NCBI RefSeq assembly: GCF_003432115.1
Contig: NZ_QWDC01000002.1
Coordinates: forward strand, 1,206,878-1,270,877
Direction: 5' to 3'
DNA from: Mucilaginibacter conchicola
GTDB taxonomy: Bacteria; Bacteroidota; Bacteroidia; Sphingobacteriales; Sphingobacteriaceae
Length of the DNA stretch: 64,000 bases
Shown: one piece after another, positions 60,376 to 64,000 of the stretch
Position numbering within the stretch: position 1 is the first letter of the stretch
Layout: every line of letters starts with the position of its first letter
Translations under genes and position numbers: made by a program
The notes under the pieces: generated by a model
Seen by the model: the letters and a program-made list of their open reading frames with translations, nothing else
Database searches by the model: none
Told to the model about the DNA's origin: nothing

Positions 60376-61914
60376 CTATCCCGCCCAGCCCTCTCTATCC
60401 AAACTCCTGAAGTGGATAGCTTCCGCCAAATGTTCCAGCAAGATCTCTTCGCTGCCGGCAAGGTCGGCAATGGTGCGGGCAACTTTTAGGATCCTGTCAT
60501 AAGCTCGAGCCGAGAGGCCAAGCTTTTCCATGGCACGTTTCAATAAGGTTTGACCTGCGGTGTTTATCTTGCAGATATCGCGCACCATCTGCGGGCTCAT
60601 CTGGGCGTTGGCATGCAGATCGGGCTTATTGCCAAAACGCTCTGATTGTATCTCTCTCGCTTTAATAACCCGCTCACGGATATGCGAACTTTCCTCTGCC
60701 AGTCGCTCAGCAGATAGTTCGTCGAAATTAACAGGGGTAACCTCAACGTGCAGATCAATACGGTCAAGCAAAGGCCCCGAGATCTTGCTCAGATATTTTT
60801 GCACCATACCCGGCGGGCAAATGCATTCCTTCTCGGGGTGATTATAGTAACCGCAAGGGCAAGGGTTCATGCTGGCCACCAGCATAAAGCTGCTGGGGTA
60901 ATCAACCGTAAATTTAGCGCGCGATATGGTAACTCGGCGCTCCTCAAGCGGCTGGCGCATCACCTCGAGGGCGGTGCGTTTAAACTCGGGCAACTCATCC
61001 AGAAACAAAACACCGTTGTGCGCCAGCGAGATCTCGCCTGGCTGCGGGTTGCTGCCGCCGCCAACCAGGGCAACATCACTAATGGTATGGTGCGGCGAAC
61101 GGAACGGCCTTGTAGTTACCAGTGCATCGGCTGTTGAAAGCTTACCGGCTACCGAGTGTATCTTGGTAGTCTCTAATGATTCGTGTAATGTAAGTGGCGG
61201 CAAGATGGATGGCAGCCTTCTTGCCAGCATGGTTTTACCGGCGCCTGGCGGGCCTATCAGTATTACATTGTGGCCACCTGCGGCGGCTATCTCCAAAGCG
61301 CGTTTAATGTTTTCCTGTCCGCGAACATCGCTAAAGTCGCTGTCGTAATTGGCAAGGCTGTCGTAAAATTCCTCGCGGGTGTTCACTACCTCGGGTTGGA
61401 TAGTTTGGGTGCCGTTAAAGAAATCTGCCACCTGTTTAATGTTTTCTACGCCGTAAACTTCCAGATCGTTTACGATTGCCGCTTCGCGGGCGTTTTGTTT
61501 GGGCAGGATAAATCCTTTAAATCCCTCTTTGCGTGCTTGTATGGCGATAGGTAATGCACCTTTTATGGGTTGTAAACCGCCGTCTAAGGATAGTTCGCCC
61601 ATGATGAGGTACTTGTCCAGGTGTTCGGATTCTATCTGGCCTGATGCTGCTAAAACACCCGTTGCGATAGTAAGATCATAAGACGAACCTTCTTTTTTGA
61701 TATCGGCCGGTGCCATATTCACCACCACCTGTTGCCGCGGCATACGGTAGCCGCAATTTTTTAGCGCTGAATCTATCCTGAAATAACTTTCTTTAACAGC
61801 AACATCGGGCAGGCCAACAATAAAATATTTGGTGCCGGCGGCAATATTCACTTCAACGGTAATGGTGATAGCCTGTATCCCATAAACTGCGCTTCCAAAG
61901 GTCTTAACTAACAC
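60376..61914 (-). CDS. YifB/ComM-family Mg-chelatase-like AAA+ ATPase
   Basis: The 512-residue AAA+ protein of the ComM/YifB family promotes branch migration during transformation and recombination in other bacteria. An N-terminal Lon-like domain (~1-170: [35 protein letters not shown]) precedes the ATPase. Walker A is [16 protein letters not shown], Walker B is [11 protein letters not shown] and sensor regions lie in [15 protein letters not shown] helical C-terminal part ends near [15 protein letters not shown]. Four cysteines around [16 protein letters not shown] may form a zinc-binding insertion. No ssDNA uptake genes occur nearby. Confidence 0.93.
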   Translation of the reverse strand: MLVKTFGSAVYGIQAITITVEVNIAAGTKYFIVGLPDVAVKESYFRIDSALKNCGYRMPRQQVVVNMAPADIKKEGSSYDLTIATGVLAASGQIESEHLDKYLIMGELSLDGGLQPIKGALPIAIQARKEGFKGFILPKQNAREAAIVNDLEVYGVENIKQVADFFNGTQTIQPEVVNTREEFYDSLANYDSDFSDVRGQENIKRALEIAAAGGHNVILIGPPGAGKTMLARRLPSILPPLTLHESLETTKIHSVAGKLSTADALVTTRPFRSPHHTISDVALVGGGSNPQPGEISLAHNGVLFLDELPEFKRTALEVMRQPLEERRVTISRAKFTVDYPSSFMLVASMNPCPCGYYNHPEKECICPPGMVQKYLSKISGPLLDRIDLHVEVTPVNFDELSAERLAEESSHIRERVIKAREIQSERFGNKPDLHANAQMSPQMVRDICKINTAGQTLLKRAMEKLGLSARAYDRILKVARTIADLAGSEEILLEHLAEAIHFRSLDREGWAG

Positions 61915-62093
61915 GTGACAGGTTATTTGTAGAACGGAAGATAGTGTTTTTTCAAGATATCTTTCAAATTCCTTTTTTCTGGTTAGGCACTGTTAGTGTT
62001 GCTTTTACCCGTTTAAACACGTATAAATTTATTAGTGTACATGTAACACTTTTGATAAGGCTCCCGTCATATATACATCTAACATTTATTGCG

Positions 62094-62537
62094 ATGAAAA
62101 CTACTGTGAATTTTAAACAGCCCGATGCGGCTGAAAATATAGAGATGCCGGGGATACGCATGACGGTGATATTAAGTACGGAGTGTAGCGGCGGCAAGCT
62201 TACCATAATTGAAGATGAAGTGAACGTTGGCGCAGGCTCACCCACATACACCTGTAACCGCGAGGATAAGGTGATACTGGTCAACGAGGGCAAGTTTATG
62301 ATCAGTGCCAATGGCGAGCAATACCTTGCCGAAAAGGGCTGTAACATCTTTATCCCGAAGGGAACTATGCACAACTTTAAGAATGTAGGTACGGTTACCG
62401 GCAAATTGCTGATAACACTTACCCCGGGAGGGCACGAGCATTTTTTGAAAGACTTAAGCCAGTCTGTAAAAGTATTTGGGCAAAACTACGAGGTAATGAA
62501 TAACGTTGCCCGCAAGTATGATGTGGTGATGGCTTAA
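62094..62537 (+). CDS. Cupin-domain protein
   Basis: The 147-residue protein is a small single-domain cupin. The ATG at 62094 is preferred; an in-frame open stretch upstream (from 61944) lacks family-like sequence. Cupin strands are visible (MTVILSTECSGGKLTIIEDE, KVILVNEGKFMISANGEQYL) and the second motif is EKGCNIFIPKGTMHNFKNVG. The first-motif metal ligands are incomplete: a Cys-Asn-Arg-Glu-Asp stretch replaces the His pair. The protein may bind a ligand rather than a metal. It is followed by a clean bidirectional terminator and stands alone. Confidence 0.75.
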   Translation: MKTTVNFKQPDAAENIEMPGIRMTVILSTECSGGKLTIIEDEVNVGAGSPTYTCNREDKVILVNEGKFMISANGEQYLAEKGCNIFIPKGTMHNFKNVGTVTGKLLITLTPGGHEHFLKDLSQSVKVFGQNYEVMNNVARKYDVVMA

Positions 62538-62571
62538 ACAGGCTACTTGCCTTCAATTATATAAACAAAAA

Positions 62572-62597
62572 GGGCGCTACATGTAGCGCCCTTTTTT
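62572..62597. terminator. Bidirectional terminator
   Basis: GGGCGCTAC (62572-62580) pairs perfectly with GTAGCGCCC (62583-62591) and is flanked by AAAA and TTTTTT. It serves both the cupin and the convergent protease gene. Confidence 0.9.
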
Positions 62598-62620
62598 ATG
62601 CAATAAGTTTTATTAAAACA

Positions 62621-64000
62621 TTATGGATTAACCGCTGCTGTTTTATTGCCAAGCGTAATGTAATCTGTCAAGATCTGGCCTGCTTCTTTTTGCAGGAAGT
62701 CGAGGTCTTCGTTTTTAGGTTTGGCCTCACCCTTTTTAAGCGGGCGTAAGCCTAATGCTACGCGGCGCAGGTTGTTACGGTCAAATGCTTTTTGCTCATC
62801 GGTATCGCGTTGTTTTTTCAATTCAGCTTCATTAAGGGTGATGCTTTTTTCGGCTTCTTGCTTTTTAGATTCCTGGATATCCTCAAGCAAATACTTATAG
62901 CTTTGGCTGGCGTTCATGCGCTCATCATGCAGTTTGCGTAGTTGTGGTATTACCGTAGCAAAATTACCAACTGATGTAAACGGTGTTTTCGCGATCACAT
63001 CAAACGGCATTGCCGATGGCTCGGTATCCTCTCCATATTTATCCAACGGAATAATTGACGGGAACTGAACGTCAGGTATCACACCTTTGTGTTGGGTTGA
63101 GTTGCCGCTGATGCGGTAGAACTTAGCAATAGTAAGGTTCAGCTGGCCAAATTTGTTCTGGCTGCCGGTAGCAACAGTTTTTGGTTTAGCCAATGCCATC
63201 AATTTATCTTTAAGGCTTGGAGTGATCACTTTATCCAGATCGATAGCGTTTTGAACCGAACCCTTACCATAGGTTTGTGTGCCCACAATTAATCCACGAC
63301 CGTAATCCTGTATAGCACCTGAGAAAATTTCTGATGCCGATGCGCTAAACCTATCTACTACCACAGCTAAAGGGCCGCTGTAGGTAATATCTTCGTCCTC
63401 ATCTTTATCAACCTCTATCTGGTTACGGGCATCGCGTACCTGTACTACAGGGCCGGTTTTAATAAATAAACCTGTTAATTCAATAGCTTCCATTAATGAG
63501 CCGCCACCGTTTTGGCGAAGGTCAATAACCACACCTTCAACATTCTCTTTTTTAAGGCTGTCTAATATCAGCTTTACATCGCGTGTGGTGCTTTTATAGT
63601 TAGGGTTACCAGCTTTGTAATCGGCAAAATCAAGATAGAAGGCAGGGATAGATATCACACCGATCCTTACTTTTTTACCATTGCTATCATACGTGCGGAT
63701 ATCTTTCTTAGCCGAAATATCTTTAAGGATGATCTTTTCGCGTACCAGTTCAATAACTCTTGGTTTAGCAGTAGCCGGGGCGCTTTTTGCTAATAATTGC
63801 AGCCTTACTGTAGTGCCTTTGGGGCCGCGGATAAGCGCAATAGCATTATCAATTCTCCAGCCCACAATGTCCTGCCATTCACCGGTTTTACCTTGTGCAA
63901 CGGCAACAATGCGGTCATCGGCATTTACCAGTTTGCTTTTATCTGCAGGGCCACCGGGTGTTACGTTTTTGATGGTAACGTACTCGTTCTCGCTCAAAAG
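62621..64000 (-). CDS. C-terminal processing (tail-specific) protease, partial
   Basis: This is the C-terminal 459 residues of an S41 carboxy-terminal processing protease; the N-terminal part lies beyond the right edge. The fragment enters within a PDZ domain (VTIKNVTPGGPADKSKLVNA, DDRIVAVAQG). Then come the S41 core with VEGVVIDLRQNGGGSLMEAI, the catalytic Ser in VDRFSASASEIFSGAI and the catalytic Lys in VGTQTYGKGSVQNAI. A long Prc-type C-terminal helical tail follows (SYKYLLEDIQESKKQEAEKS onward). It cleaves periplasmic proteins at their C-termini. Length and tail match the large Tsp/Prc type rather than small CtpA enzymes. Confidence 0.94.
   Translation of the reverse strand, partial: LLSENEYVTIKNVTPGGPADKSKLVNADDRIVAVAQGKTGEWQDIVGWRIDNAIALIRGPKGTTVRLQLLAKSAPATAKPRVIELVREKIILKDISAKKDIRTYDSNGKKVRIGVISIPAFYLDFADYKAGNPNYKSTTRDVKLILDSLKKENVEGVVIDLRQNGGGSLMEAIELTGLFIKTGPVVQVRDARNQIEVDKDEDEDITYSGPLAVVVDRFSASASEIFSGAIQDYGRGLIVGTQTYGKGSVQNAIDLDKVITPSLKDKLMALAKPKTVATGSQNKFGQLNLTIAKFYRISGNSTQHKGVIPDVQFPSIIPLDKYGEDTEPSAMPFDVIAKTPFTSVGNFATVIPQLRKLHDERMNASQSYKYLLEDIQESKKQEAEKSITLNEAELKKQRDTDEQKAFDRNNLRRVALGLRPLKKGEAKPKNEDLDFLQKEAGQILTDYITLGNKTAAVNP

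Noticed and set aside
61944..62093. In-frame 50-residue N-terminal extension of the cupin at 62094
   Set aside because: The extension is compositionally unlike a cupin or a signal peptide, and the ATG at 62094 starts directly at the conserved domain.

Overview
The window looks like chromosomal DNA of a Bacteroidota bacterium, most likely a Sphingobacteriaceae member close to Mucilaginibacter or Pedobacter (inference from gene content, not a database match). Supporting signs are three SusC/SusD outer-membrane uptake loci, a hybrid two-component regulator, many lipoproteins, TAnnTTTG-type -7 promoter boxes, little Shine-Dalgarno sequence, and a 29-residue COX24-like basic protein. No rRNA, tRNA, CRISPR array, transposase or integrase was seen. 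The left edge cuts a SusC gene and the right edge cuts a tail-specific protease gene.

Region 1 (1-17.6 kb) is an accessory nutrient-uptake region. It holds the N-terminal part of a SusC, a divergent hybrid sensor/AraC regulator, a vanadium-haloperoxidase-like lipoprotein, a large FG-GAP/UnbV lipoprotein, a complete SusC-SusD pair and a secreted PHP-like protein. Region 2 (17.6-20.1 kb) contains a contractile tail sheath and tube gene pair with no other tail or injection-system gene in the window, then a 77-residue CPVC redox protein. Region 3 (20.2-29 kb) has a GH2 glycosidase, a MocR regulator divergent from a cupin and a DapA-family lyase, a secreted protein built of six ~25-residue repeats, an Old Yellow Enzyme divergent from an HxlR regulator, and a VOC protein. 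Region 4 (28.1-37.3 kb) has two convergent glycerophosphodiester phosphodiesterases, a third SusC-SusD pair and two further secreted proteins on the same strand, possibly a phosphodiester acquisition locus.

Region 5 (37.4-64 kb) is mostly core genome: fumC, an S1/P1 nuclease, an M13 peptidase, an acyl-CoA dehydrogenase, a TlpA-like thioredoxin, a flippase-like/glycosyltransferase pair, a SpoIIE phosphatase, radA, RNase G, the COX24-like small protein, a TPR protein, HU, mutY, ssb, an esterase, a LytS/LytT-type pair, a YifB/ComM ATPase, a cupin and a C-terminal processing protease.

The most unusual signals are the orphan sheath-tube pair; four perfect heptamer repeats inside radA, which would shift the frame if the copy number changed by one; a 135-bp in-frame duplication/insertion through the signal peptide of a lipoprotein; the six-repeat secreted protein; several palindromic interspersed elements between core genes; and clean operator-like dyads at the MocR/cupin, HxlR/OYE and TlpA promoters.
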